NCBI RefSeq assembly: GCF_030719295.1
Contig: NZ_CP120997.1
Location: forward strand, 1,550,001 to 1,614,000
Direction of reading: 5' to 3'
Origin: Streptomyces sp. Mut1
GTDB taxonomy: Bacteria > Actinomycetota > Actinomycetes > Streptomycetales > Streptomycetaceae
Length of the DNA: 64,000 bases
Shown piece after piece: positions 1-7,774 of this stretch. The notes below the pieces were generated by a model that saw only the letters and a program-made list of their open reading frames with translations, had not been told where the DNA came from and made no database searches. The position numbers were made by a program, and so were the translations under genes. Every line of letters begins with the position of its first letter. Position 1 is the stretch's first letter.

Positions 1-1
1 G

Positions 2-460
2 GCCACCGAGCAGATCCTCGCCGGTCTCGACCCGGCCCCGCGCGTCCTGGTCGTCACCACCTTCGAGCACGACGCCTACGTGTACGAGGCGCTGCGCGCC
101 GGGGCGGCGGGCTTCCTGCTGAAGCGGGCGGCGGCCGAGGAGATGGTGCGGGCGGTGCGGCTGGTGGCGTGCGGCGACTCGCTGCTCTTCCCGTCCGCCG
201 TGCGGCGGCTGGCCGCCGCGTACGGGACGCCCCGGCCGGCCCCCGCCCCGCCCTGGGCCGCCCGGCTCACCGAGCGGGAGGCACAGGTGCTGCGGCTGAT
301 GACGGCGGGGCTGACCAACGCGGAGATCGCCGGCCGGCTGGCGGTGGGCGCGGCGACGGCCAAGACGCATGTGGCCGCGGTCCTCGCGAAGACCGGGGCC
401 CGGGACCGCACGCAGGCCGTCATCACGGCGTACGAGTCGGGGTTCGTCACGCCCGGCTGA
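2..460 (+). CDS. LuxR/NarL-family response regulator, 5' end outside window
   Basis: Reading frame open from base 2 with no start in the window, so the gene is 5'-truncated by the window edge. The visible part has the end of a receiver domain (a VVTTFEHDAYVYEAL stretch, then GFLLKRAAAEE, where the K is the conserved receiver lysine near beta-5). A linker and a LuxR-type helix-turn-helix follow, starting at LTEREAQVLRLM with the typical GLTNAEIAGRL and KTHVAAVLAKTG helices. The family is the output half of two-component systems that bind DNA when the receiver Asp is phosphorylated. The phospho-acceptor Asp and the cognate kinase lie upstream, outside the window, so the signal is unknown. Confidence 0.93.
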   Translation, partial: ATEQILAGLDPAPRVLVVTTFEHDAYVYEALRAGAAGFLLKRAAAEEMVRAVRLVACGDSLLFPSAVRRLAAAYGTPRPAPAPPWAARLTEREAQVLRLMTAGLTNAEIAGRLAVGAATAKTHVAAVLAKTGARDRTQAVITAYESGFVTPG

Positions 461-554
461 GCGACCCGGCACCCGCTCCCGCCCACATGAGGAATCGGTG
501 AGAAGCGGCACAACGGGGAACGAAGCGCCGGGCGCCGCTCGTCCCACCAGCGGG

Positions 555-2000
555 ATGAACAAGACGATCAGGCGCGCCTCGGTCTTCTGCCTGCTGCTGG
601 TCCTCGCCCTCCTGGGGCGGGCGACCTGGGTGCAGGCGTACCAGGCACGGGCGCTCGCAGACGACGACCACAACCGGCGGAAGACCATCGCGCAGTACGC
701 GCAGCCGCTGGGCGACATCATCGTGGCCGGCTCCCCGGTCACGGGCTCGAAGAGGACGGAGGGCAGCGACCTCGCGTACAAGCGGACCTACCCGCGAGGT
801 GACCTCTACGCGGCCGTAACCGGCTACGGCTCGCAGGCGTACGGCTCCACCCAGCTCGAAGGGATCTACAGCTCGGTCCTCGACGGCACCGACGACCGGC
901 TGAAGAATCCGCTGGACGTGCTGACCGGCAAGCAGGCCGAGCCCGGCGACGTCGTGACCACGATCGACCCGGACGTCCAGAAGGCGGCGCGCGACGCGCT
1001 CGGTGACGACAAGGGCGCGGCCGTGGCGATCGACCCGCGGAGCGGACAGATCCTCGGCATGGTCTCCTCGCCCTCCTACGACCCGTCCACGATCAGCGGG
1101 ACCAACGACGGCGACACCTGGCAGAAGCTGCTCACCGACCCGGACAAGCCGCTGGTCAACCGGGCGCTGCGGCAGCCGCTGGCGCCCGGTTCGACGTTCA
1201 AGCTGGTGGTGGCGTCCGCCGCGCTGGAAAACGGCCTCTACGGCTCGGTCGACGAGCCGACGAAGAGCCCCAGCCCGTACACGCTGCCCGGCACCAGCAC
1301 CCCCCTGAGGAACGAGAGCGCCTCCGCCCCCTGCGAGAACGCCTCGCTGCGCGTGGCGCTCCAGTACTCGTGCAACAACGTCTTCGGCAAGGTCGCCGCC
1401 GACCTCGGGCAGGACAAGGTGCGGGCGATGGCGGAGAAGTTCGGCTTCAACACCGAGAAGCTCGACGTGCCGGTCCGGGCCTCGAAGAGCGTGTACCCGA
1501 CGGAGATGGACAAGGCGCAGACGGCGCTCACCGGCATCGGCCAGTTCGAGGTGACCGCCACCCCGTTGCAGATGGCGATGGTCTCGGCGGCCCTGGCCAA
1601 CGGCGGTGAGCTGGCCGCCCCGCACATGGTCTCCAAGGTGACCGACGGGGACGGCGGCACCCTGGAGGACTTCGCGGACGGCGACACGGAGCGCATCGTC
1701 TCCGCGTCCACCGCCGAGCAGCTGCGCAGCGCCATGGTCACCGTGGTGGAGCAGGGCACCGGCACCAACGCCCGGATCTCCGGCGCCGAGGTGGGCGGCA
1801 AGACGGGCACCGCCGAGAACGGCGTGGACAACAGCAACACCCCGTACGCCTGGTTCACCTCGTACGCGAAGTCCGGCGGCCAGGCGGTGGCGGTCGCGGT
1901 GGTCGTGGAGGACTCCGGCGCGGCTGCATCCGAGGTCAGCGGCAACGGCCTCGCGGCGCCGATCGCCCGGAAGATGATGGAGGCTGCGCTGCGGCGGTAG
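555..2000 (+). CDS. Class B penicillin-binding protein (transpeptidase)
   Basis: Peptidoglycan D,D-transpeptidase of the PBP2/FtsI class, anchored by one N-terminal membrane segment (about residues 9-25) with an extracytoplasmic catalytic domain. The three active-site motifs are present: S213-TFK (SxxK), S272-CN (SxN) and K416-TG. At 481 residues from ATG 555 it is the length of Streptomyces PbpA-like proteins and shorter than FtsI, with a small N-terminal dimerisation region. It probably acts in cell elongation or sporulation wall synthesis. Start: ATG 555 fits the family, but an in-frame GTG at 498 is preceded by GAGGA about 5 bases upstream and would add 19 residues. The gene stands alone, with no ftsW/rodA neighbour. 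Confidence 0.93.
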   Translation: MNKTIRRASVFCLLLVLALLGRATWVQAYQARALADDDHNRRKTIAQYAQPLGDIIVAGSPVTGSKRTEGSDLAYKRTYPRGDLYAAVTGYGSQAYGSTQLEGIYSSVLDGTDDRLKNPLDVLTGKQAEPGDVVTTIDPDVQKAARDALGDDKGAAVAIDPRSGQILGMVSSPSYDPSTISGTNDGDTWQKLLTDPDKPLVNRALRQPLAPGSTFKLVVASAALENGLYGSVDEPTKSPSPYTLPGTSTPLRNESASAPCENASLRVALQYSCNNVFGKVAADLGQDKVRAMAEKFGFNTEKLDVPVRASKSVYPTEMDKAQTALTGIGQFEVTATPLQMAMVSAALANGGELAAPHMVSKVTDGDGGTLEDFADGDTERIVSASTAEQLRSAMVTVVEQGTGTNARISGAEVGGKTGTAENGVDNSNTPYAWFTSYAKSGGQAVAVAVVVEDSGAAASEVSGNGLAAPIARKMMEAALRR

Positions 2001-2117
2001 GGGCGTGTCGAAGCGCTTGCGGGACGCGGTACGCTCACGCCCCGCCCCGCACTCCGGGCGGTGACGTATCCGCACGGGCCGGGGGTGCGCGGGATCGAGC
2101 GCAGGGACGAGGTAGCT

Positions 2118-2693
2118 GTGGGCGCAGCCGTCGACGATGCCGCCGCCGAGTTCCATGAGTTCTTCGAGGCCCACTACGCAGAACTCGCCCGCCTCGCCCA
2201 TCTGCTGACCGGTGAGGCCGATGCCGCCGACGATCTCGCGGCCGACGCGCTGCTCGCGCTCTGGCACCGCTGGGACCGGGTCCGCGAGGCCGGCCACCCG
2301 GTGGCGTACGCGCGCGGGGTCGTCGCCAACCTGGCCAGGACCCGCATCCGCAGCGCGGTGCGCGAACGCCGCCGGATCGCGCTGTTCTGGGCGCCGCGCG
2401 GCGGGGAGGGCGGCGCCGCGGACGGTCCGGACGTGCCTGCGGTGATCGACGTCCAGGAGGCGCTGCGCCGGCTGCCGTTCCGCAAGCGCGCCTGTGTGGT
2501 GCTGCGGCACGCCTTCGACCTCTCGGAACGGGACACCTCGCTGGTGCTGGGGATCTCGGTGGGTACGGTGAAGAGCCAGACCTCGCGCGCCGTCGCGGAA
2601 CTGCAACGGCTGCTGACGTCCCCCGGGCCCGAGACGCCCGCCGCGCGGGTCCGGGTGGCCCTCGCGGCGCAGCGCAGCGGAGGAGACCGGTGA
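2118..2693 (+). CDS. SigE-family ECF RNA polymerase sigma factor
   Basis: Extracytoplasmic-function sigma factor (191 aa). Region 2 begins at FHEFFEAHYAELARLAHLLT and includes the core-binding helix around ADDLAADALLALWHRW. Region 4 has LGISVGTVKSQTSRAVAEL, the -35 recognition helix-turn-helix. The sequence matches the Streptomyces SigE-like ECF group that lacks a classical zinc anti-sigma partner. GTG 2118 is chosen because GGGACGAGG lies 5 bases upstream; a GTG at 2061 is in frame but has no obvious ribosome-binding site. The stop overlaps the next start by 4 bases (GTGA), so the following membrane protein is translationally coupled and is the best candidate for its regulator or effector. 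Confidence 0.92.
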   Translation: MGAAVDDAAAEFHEFFEAHYAELARLAHLLTGEADAADDLAADALLALWHRWDRVREAGHPVAYARGVVANLARTRIRSAVRERRRIALFWAPRGGEGGAADGPDVPAVIDVQEALRRLPFRKRACVVLRHAFDLSERDTSLVLGISVGTVKSQTSRAVAELQRLLTSPGPETPAARVRVALAAQRSGGDR

Positions 2694-3427
2694 AGGACCA
2701 GGAGCTGACCGGGCGGCTGCGGGACGCCGCCGAGGCCCACCGCCCCGACCGGGAGCGGATGCTGGCCCGGGTCGAGCGGGGCATGGCGGCGGGCCGCGGC
2801 CCGGTACGGGCGGTGCGCCCGGCGCGCGCGGCGCTGCCGTGGCTGCGGGTCGCGGGTGCGACGGCGGCGGTCTGCGGAGTGCTGGCGGCGGGGACGTTCG
2901 CCGTCACATCGGCGGGCGACGACGGCCCGGCGCACGGCCGGCGGGTGGCGGCGGCACCGTCCGGCCCGGACCCGTCCCCCTCCCCCACCGCGGCCACGAC
3001 ACCGCCGATGGCGCTCGGCACCCTGCGCCCCGAGGACGGGCCGCTGTGGACGGGTGGCGTGGTCGACCCGCACAGCAACGCGTACTGGGCGCAGAGCAAT
3101 GTGACGCTGCGGACGACCGAGCCGCTGTCCTCGCTCACCGTGGAACTGCGGATCGCGCTCACCGGCGGGGTGAACAGCACCGGCTCCTGGCATTCGCTGC
3201 CGGAGCCGGACTTCACCGTGTCGGCGACCGAGGACGGCGGCTACCTGGTCTACCGGTGGACGCTGAGGGCCGGCCGGACGGTCCCGGCCGGCACGCACAC
3301 GTTCGCCGGGCAGTACAACCACGCGCAGGGCGAGCGGGACGCGACCGGCGACTACGTGACCGCGCACGCCGTCCGGGTCACCGGCCGGCCGGCCGCGGTG
3401 GGCGACCGCTTCGGCCAGGACCGCTGA
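2690..3427 (+). CDS. Membrane-anchored protein coupled to the ECF sigma factor
   Basis: 245-residue protein with a cytoplasmic N-terminus (about 50 residues, charged, KDQELTGRLRDAAEAHRPDR), one membrane segment around residues 50-70 and an extracytoplasmic region. That region starts with a Pro/Ser-rich linker and continues as a beta-rich domain with no motif I recognise. The topology is that of anti-sigma factors, and it overlaps the sigma gene by 4 bases. It lacks the HxxxCxxC zinc motif of ZAS anti-sigmas. Calling it an anti-sigma factor is inference from topology and position; it could equally be a signalling lipid- or wall-binding target gene. Confidence 0.75.
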   Translation: MKDQELTGRLRDAAEAHRPDRERMLARVERGMAAGRGPVRAVRPARAALPWLRVAGATAAVCGVLAAGTFAVTSAGDDGPAHGRRVAAAPSGPDPSPSPTAATTPPMALGTLRPEDGPLWTGGVVDPHSNAYWAQSNVTLRTTEPLSSLTVELRIALTGGVNSTGSWHSLPEPDFTVSATEDGGYLVYRWTLRAGRTVPAGTHTFAGQYNHAQGERDATGDYVTAHAVRVTGRPAAVGDRFGQDR

Positions 3428-3428
3428 C

Positions 3429-3450
3429 CGGTCCGCCGGCCGGCGGACCG
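3429..3450. terminator. Perfect 22-bp palindrome between convergent genes
   Basis: A perfect self-complementary 22-bp stretch lies 2 bp after the stop at 3427 and 19 bp after the end of the minus-strand pectinesterase. It can form an all-GC-rich stem and probably serves both converging transcripts. No U-tract follows, as is usual in this genus. Confidence 0.6.
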
Positions 3451-3468
3451 CCGCCGGCGTGGCGCTCC

Positions 3469-4560
3469 TCAGGGACGCCAGTCGCCGAACCAGGCGGCCG
3501 GGGTGTGCCGGCGGGCTTCGGCGGCGGTCAGCCGGGGGCGGTTGGCGGGGACGGTGACGCGCGCGCCGGGGCCGGTGTTGCGGTACTCGGCGAAGCGCTG
3601 CTCCTGCCACGGGAAGCCGGCCGACATCGTCCCGTACGGCTCGTCGGTGTCGATGCCCGCGCCGAGGTGGCTGTCGCGCACGGTCAGCATGGGATGTGCG
3701 GTGAGGTCGGACGAGGGCACCCAGGGGCGGGCCAGCTTGAAGTACCCGTCGGGGGCGGTGCTCGTGACACGGGAGCGCAGCACCAGGAAGCCGTGCGGGT
3801 TGGTCCCCGCGGTGCTGGGCGCGAGGACGAAGCCGTAGGGCGGTGCGGGCAGGTCGGTGCGGGCCAGGGTGCGGAAGTGGCAGCGCTCCAGGACGGCCGA
3901 CGCGCGGCCGAAGACGAAGTCGACGTCCCCTTCGACGTAGCAGTCGCGGTAGTACTGGCGGGCGAAGTCGGTGAGGGAGGCCGAGTCGGCGTACAGGGTG
4001 TCCTGGTGGCCCAGGAAGCGGCAGCCGTGGAAGGCCGAGCGGTCGCCGGTGACCTTGATGGCCACGGCCTGGGTGCCGGTGTAGTCGGGGTGGCCGGCGC
4101 GCAGCCAGTCGTTGGCGAAGGTCAGGTGGCGGGCGGTGAGTCCGGCGGGCCGGGCGGTGACGGTGGCGGACCCGCTGGTGCCGTACGTGCCGGAACCGTC
4201 GGGCAGCGGGGTGCCGTTGGCGTTGTCGTACACGATCACGGTGTCACGCGGGTCGCCGCTCGCGCCGATGAGGGTGAGTCCGGTGCGTGCGGCGGGGATG
4301 TCGACGGTCTCCCGGTAGGTGCCGGGCGCGATGACCAGGGTGCGGCCGGTGCCGGCAGCGGCGTCCACGGCGTCCTGGACCCGGGTGTGGTCGCCGCGGC
4401 CGCGCGCGTCGACGTAGAGGGTCGCGGGGTCGAGGCGGCGGGCGGGTGTGCCGTAGCGCCCGAAGGGGCGGTCGTGGGCGAGGGCCGCGGGGGCGGTGCC
4501 GAGGGCGAGGGCCGTGGTGCCGCCCGCGAGGAGGGCGAGAGCGGTTCGTCTGCTGGGCAT
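3469..4560 (-). CDS. Secreted pectin methylesterase (CE8)
   Basis: Hydrolyses methyl esters of homogalacturonan outside the cell, producing pectate for the neighbouring lyase. 363 aa, with a twin-arginine-like signal (MPSRRTALALLAGGT, then AALA cleavage region near residue 28). The mature part is a right-handed beta-helix with pectinesterase signatures: GHQDTLY, VDFVFG and LARPW, which carry the two catalytic aspartates and the active-site arginine. The start has GGAG 8 bases upstream on the minus strand. The leader also contains tandem AAGGAA-containing repeats (separate entry). It sits head-to-tail downstream of the pectate lyase, with a strong hairpin between them, so it may have its own promoter. 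Confidence 0.95.
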   Translation of the reverse strand: MPSRRTALALLAGGTTALALGTAPAALAHDRPFGRYGTPARRLDPATLYVDARGRGDHTRVQDAVDAAAGTGRTLVIAPGTYRETVDIPAARTGLTLIGASGDPRDTVIVYDNANGTPLPDGSGTYGTSGSATVTARPAGLTARHLTFANDWLRAGHPDYTGTQAVAIKVTGDRSAFHGCRFLGHQDTLYADSASLTDFARQYYRDCYVEGDVDFVFGRASAVLERCHFRTLARTDLPAPPYGFVLAPSTAGTNPHGFLVLRSRVTSTAPDGYFKLARPWVPSSDLTAHPMLTVRDSHLGAGIDTDEPYGTMSAGFPWQEQRFAEYRNTGPGARVTVPANRPRLTAAEARRHTPAAWFGDWRP

Positions 4561-4574
4561 GGGCGGTACTCCAC

Positions 4575-4611
4575 TTCTTTGCGTTCCTTGCGTTCCTTGC
4601 GTTCCTTTGCG
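4575..4611 (-). repeat. Four tandem 9-bp repeats in the pectinesterase leader
   Basis: Four consecutive copies of a 9-bp unit (CGCAAGGAA on the minus strand, outer copies slightly altered) lie 15-50 bases upstream of the pectinesterase start. Each copy carries AAGGAA or AAAGGAA, similar to a Shine-Dalgarno core. The true ribosome-binding site is the separate GGAG next to the start. Confidence 0.8.
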
Positions 4612-4622
4612 GGGTGCGAAGG

Positions 4623-4652
4623 CCCCGCCGGCGCCCGGGGGCGCCGGCGGGG
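4623..4652 (-). terminator. GC-rich hairpin after pectate lyase
   Basis: Perfect 13-bp stem (4623-4635 with 4640-4652) and a 4-base loop, starting 15 bases downstream of the pectate lyase stop on the minus strand. Probable factor-independent terminator separating it from the pectinesterase. Confidence 0.75.
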
Positions 4653-4666
4653 AGGGATGGTACGGA

Positions 4667-6001
4667 TCAGGCGCCGGGCAGCCGGCCGGTGCCCGCTCCG
4701 ATGCCCACGACGAGGGGGACGAGCAGCGGGTGGTCGATCCGGTTGCGCAGGGTCGGGGTCCAGCCGGCGCCCGAGGTGAGGTGCTCCTCGGGGACGCCCG
4801 CGTTGTGGACGGCGATCAGGTCGGTCCGGCGGCCGTTGACGTAGTTGTCGCCGGCCGTGAGCGAGGACTCGGACCACTTCTTGAGGATCTTCGCCTTGTC
4901 GAACTCGCCGCTCAGCGTGAACGCGTTGTGCTCGGCGACGAGGTGCGACTCGGCGCCGACCCCGAAGGAGTAGCCGTAGACGCTGCCCCGGGTGGCGACG
5001 AAGTAGTTGTTGTACGAGTCGACCTGTCCGAAGCGGACGCGGGGCGCGCGCTCGTTGACGTCCTTGAAGAGGTTGTGGTGCAGGGTGACGCGGAGCTTGC
5101 CCCGGTCGGTGTCCCCGGCGCCGTCGCTGTTGCCGAGGAGCATCGTCTTGTCGTGGTCCTTGAGGACGTTCCAGGAGACGGTGACGAGGTCGGCGCCCTT
5201 GACGATGTCGAAGAGGCCGTCGTGCTGCTGGTACAGCTCGTTGAAGTAGGAGGGCTGGTCGGCGTCGGGGCGGTCGCCGTCGCTGAAGGTGTTGTGGTCG
5301 ACCCAGACGTGGTCGGAGCCGTAGACGACGAGGTTGTCGTACTCGGAGTTCCAGTGGCCGGTGTCGCCGTCGGTCGGGTCCCACTGCGGGAAGCAGTCGT
5401 AGGTGTCCTCGAAGGAGATGTTGCGGACGATGACGTTGGAGACGTTCTGGATCTGGATGCCGGCGCCGATGACCGTGGCGTTCCGGCCGACGCCGACGAG
5501 CGTGGTGTTGGACGGGACGTAGACGTTGACGGCGGCCTTCTGGAGCTTGGCGGAGGCGAGCCGGGCGTCCTCCAGCGGGCCGGAGGGGACCTCCTCGCGG
5601 CCCCAGGTGTCGGGGTCGTAGGCGGCGAGGTACTTGTCCAGCGTGTAGCCGTCGGTCTGGTACGCCTCGCAGTCGATCGGGTTGCCCTCGGCGTCGGCGT
5701 TGCCGTGGATGGTGCCGTCGATCCGGACGATCTTCGGGGCGTCGCCCGCGTCCTTGAAGGCGGCGATGAGTTCGGCGCGGTTGTGCACCGTGTAAACGTG
5801 GTCGGGGGTGGCGGCGGCACCGCCGGTCGTGGAGCCCTCGGCGGCGGCCCAGCCGTCGCCCTTGGCGAGGACGGCGCGATCGATGCCCCTCGTGCCGGAG
5901 TGCGGGGTGGTGGCCTGGGCGGGGATGCTCAAGGCAAGGGACAGCGACGCGCAGCCCATCGCGACGGCGATGGCACGGGCGCGCATTCTGCGTGTGGACA
6001 T
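4667..6001 (-). CDS. Secreted pectate lyase (PL1)
   Basis: Ca2+-dependent beta-elimination of polygalacturonate to unsaturated oligogalacturonides, outside the cell. 444 aa from ATG 6001, which has GAGGA about 7 bases upstream. N-terminal Sec signal (MSTRRMRARAIAVAMGCASL, ending at PAQA). Pel-family beta-helix motifs are visible: VWVDHNTFSDGD and VTVSWNVLKDHDK (calcium aspartates), then HHNLFKDVNERAPRVRFG, where the R of RAPRVR is the catalytic arginine. It forms a functional pair with the adjacent pectin methylesterase. The upstream region contains the remnant of a CE12 esterase. Confidence 0.95.
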   Translation of the reverse strand: MSTRRMRARAIAVAMGCASLSLALSIPAQATTPHSGTRGIDRAVLAKGDGWAAAEGSTTGGAAATPDHVYTVHNRAELIAAFKDAGDAPKIVRIDGTIHGNADAEGNPIDCEAYQTDGYTLDKYLAAYDPDTWGREEVPSGPLEDARLASAKLQKAAVNVYVPSNTTLVGVGRNATVIGAGIQIQNVSNVIVRNISFEDTYDCFPQWDPTDGDTGHWNSEYDNLVVYGSDHVWVDHNTFSDGDRPDADQPSYFNELYQQHDGLFDIVKGADLVTVSWNVLKDHDKTMLLGNSDGAGDTDRGKLRVTLHHNLFKDVNERAPRVRFGQVDSYNNYFVATRGSVYGYSFGVGAESHLVAEHNAFTLSGEFDKAKILKKWSESSLTAGDNYVNGRRTDLIAVHNAGVPEEHLTSGAGWTPTLRNRIDHPLLVPLVVGIGAGTGRLPGA

Positions 6002-6066
6002 GACAAATCCTCGGTTCTCGTGCGGGACTGCGGGAAAGGGAGAGGGGGGTTGCCGGGCGTGGAGCG

Positions 6067-6225
6067 TCAGGCCTGCGGCCGGCCGGTCCACGTCCCGGGT
6101 ACGTGTCCGCCGCGGCGGCGCGGCTCGTGCGGGGCGAGCACCCGCGCGTCGAGCAGGGCGCGCGCCGTCATCCGGGCCACCTCGATGGCACCGGCGGGGC
6201 GGAAGTGGGTGTTGTCCTGCCGGCC
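6067..6225 (-). pseudogene. 3' remnant of a CE12 rhamnogalacturonan acetylesterase-like gene
   Basis: In the gap between the sugar-binding protein and pectate lyase genes, one minus-strand frame ends in a piece with the last conserved block of SGNH esterases. The block is GRQDNTHFRPAGAIEVARM, i.e. the D-x-x-H catalytic pair followed by the glycine and helix seen in YesT/CE12 acetylesterases. About 50 residues can be read to a stop at 6067. Upstream of the block the frame is arginine/proline-rich noise, and there is no room for the N-terminal GDS motif. The rest of the gene therefore appears deleted. This is my recognition of a motif, not an alignment. Confidence 0.6.
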
Positions 6226-6352
6226 GTCCGGGTGCGGGGCCGGCGGGCGGTGCCGTGCGCCGGGGCGGGGGTGACGGCGGGTCCGTTCGTACGGTGTGTC
6301 CCGCCGCCCGCCCCGCGTCACGGGGGCCGGCCGGTGCGGAGCCGGGCCGGGG

Positions 6353-7687
6353 TCAGCCGTTGCCGATCTCCTTCCACTCCTTCTGGGCCTTGTTCAGCTC
6401 GTCGGCCATCTTGTCCAGGAAGTCCTTGGCCGTGGTCTTGCCGAGCAGCAGCTTCTGGAACTCCGGCTCGTTGTCGGCCTTGCTGATGTTGTTCCAGTCG
6501 GGCAGGTAGTACGGCAGCTGCACGATCTTGGTGGAGCCGTCGGTGAGGGCCTTGGCGGCGAGCTCGGTCGGCGCCGCCTCGCTGATCCACGGGTCCTTGG
6601 CGGCCTCGGTGTTGGCCGGAATGGCGCCCGCGGACTCGTTCCACTTGCTGTTGGCCTCGTGCGAGGCCGCGAACTCGATGAACTTCCAGGCGGCCGTCTT
6701 GTTCTTGCCCGACCGGAACAGGCCGAGGCCGTCGACCGGGTTGGAGACCTGGACGCGGGTGCCGCCGTCGCCGATCGGGTTGGGGACGCCGGCGAACTTG
6801 TCCTTGCCGAGGGCCTTCAGGTGGTCCTGGTAGGAGCCGAGGTTGTGGCTGAGCATGCCGATGGTGCCGGTGTCGAACTGGGCGACCATCTTGGTGAAGT
6901 CGTTGTTGACGTCGGCGGAGGGCGTCGTCTTCTTGTAGAGCGCGACGTACTTCTCCAGCGCCGCCGCGTTCTTCGCGTCGTTGAGGGTCGTCCTGTCGCC
7001 GTTCCAGAACTCCGTGATGCCCGACTGCCCGTAGGCCGCGTCGATGGCCTGGGCGATGGAGCCGGCGCCACCGCGGATGGTGTAGCCGAACTTGTTGTGC
7101 TTGGAGTCGGTGAGCTTCTCGGCCGCCTCGTAGAACTTGGCCCAGGTGGTGGGCGCTTCGAGACCGGCCGCCTCGAACAGGTCGGTGCGGTACCAGAGGG
7201 CGCCGTTGTTCGCGGAGGTCGGCACGGTGTACATGTCGTCGCCGCGCCCCGCCGCGTCCTTGACGCTCTCGACCATGCCCTCGACGAGCTTGCCGTTGAG
7301 CGAGGAGTCCTTGATCCGGTCGCCCAGCGGCTCCAGGGCCTCCTGCGACACCATGTTGGCGAGGTAGGCGGTGCCGACCCCGCCGACGTCCGGCAGGCCG
7401 CCGCCCGCGATGGCCGTGTCGTACTTGGACTGCACGTCGGCGATCGGGATCGGCACGTACTTGACCTTGATGTCCGGGTACTTCTTCTCGAAGTCCTTGA
7501 TGATCTCGGTCCAGACGGCGGTACGGGGACCGCCGTTGTTGTCCCAGAAGGTGATCTCGCCCTTGCCACTGCCCTCGTTGCCGGTGTCGCTGCCGTCGTC
7601 ACCGCACGCGGTCGCGGTCAGGGCGAGCACCGCCGCGAGGGAAACGGCGGCCGTGGCGCGCCCCCGCTGCGACTTCGAGATGTTCAT
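6353..7687 (-). CDS. ABC sugar transporter, substrate-binding lipoprotein
   Basis: 444-aa extracellular solute-binding protein family 1 (MalE-like). A lipoprotein signal peptide ends at LTATAC with C28 as the lipidated cysteine, followed by a DDGSDTGNEGSG linker. The mature protein begins with GEITFWDNNGG, typical of carbohydrate-binding members. It captures a sugar or oligosaccharide at the membrane for the two permeases encoded upstream (11396-13239). It is the last gene of that operon, 87 bp after the GH43 gene. No ATPase is encoded nearby, so a shared MsiK-type ATPase elsewhere is likely (inference from Streptomyces sugar transporters). The pectin context suggests galacturonate- or arabinose-containing oligomers. 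Confidence 0.93.
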   Translation of the reverse strand: MNISKSQRGRATAAVSLAAVLALTATACGDDGSDTGNEGSGKGEITFWDNNGGPRTAVWTEIIKDFEKKYPDIKVKYVPIPIADVQSKYDTAIAGGGLPDVGGVGTAYLANMVSQEALEPLGDRIKDSSLNGKLVEGMVESVKDAAGRGDDMYTVPTSANNGALWYRTDLFEAAGLEAPTTWAKFYEAAEKLTDSKHNKFGYTIRGGAGSIAQAIDAAYGQSGITEFWNGDRTTLNDAKNAAALEKYVALYKKTTPSADVNNDFTKMVAQFDTGTIGMLSHNLGSYQDHLKALGKDKFAGVPNPIGDGGTRVQVSNPVDGLGLFRSGKNKTAAWKFIEFAASHEANSKWNESAGAIPANTEAAKDPWISEAAPTELAAKALTDGSTKIVQLPYYLPDWNNISKADNEPEFQKLLLGKTTAKDFLDKMADELNKAQKEWKEIGNG

Positions 7688-7774
7688 GATCGGCTCTTCT
7701 CTCTCGGTTCTCTCGGTTCGTACGCATGAGTGGGGGGTTCGTTGGCCGGTGGTCCCGGCCGGTACGGGTGCGGG

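Noticed and set aside
447..2606. Long open minus-strand frame over the PBP and sigma genes
   Set aside because: Arginine/histidine-rich antisense shadow caused by GC-rich codon bias; the plus-strand genes have clear motifs.
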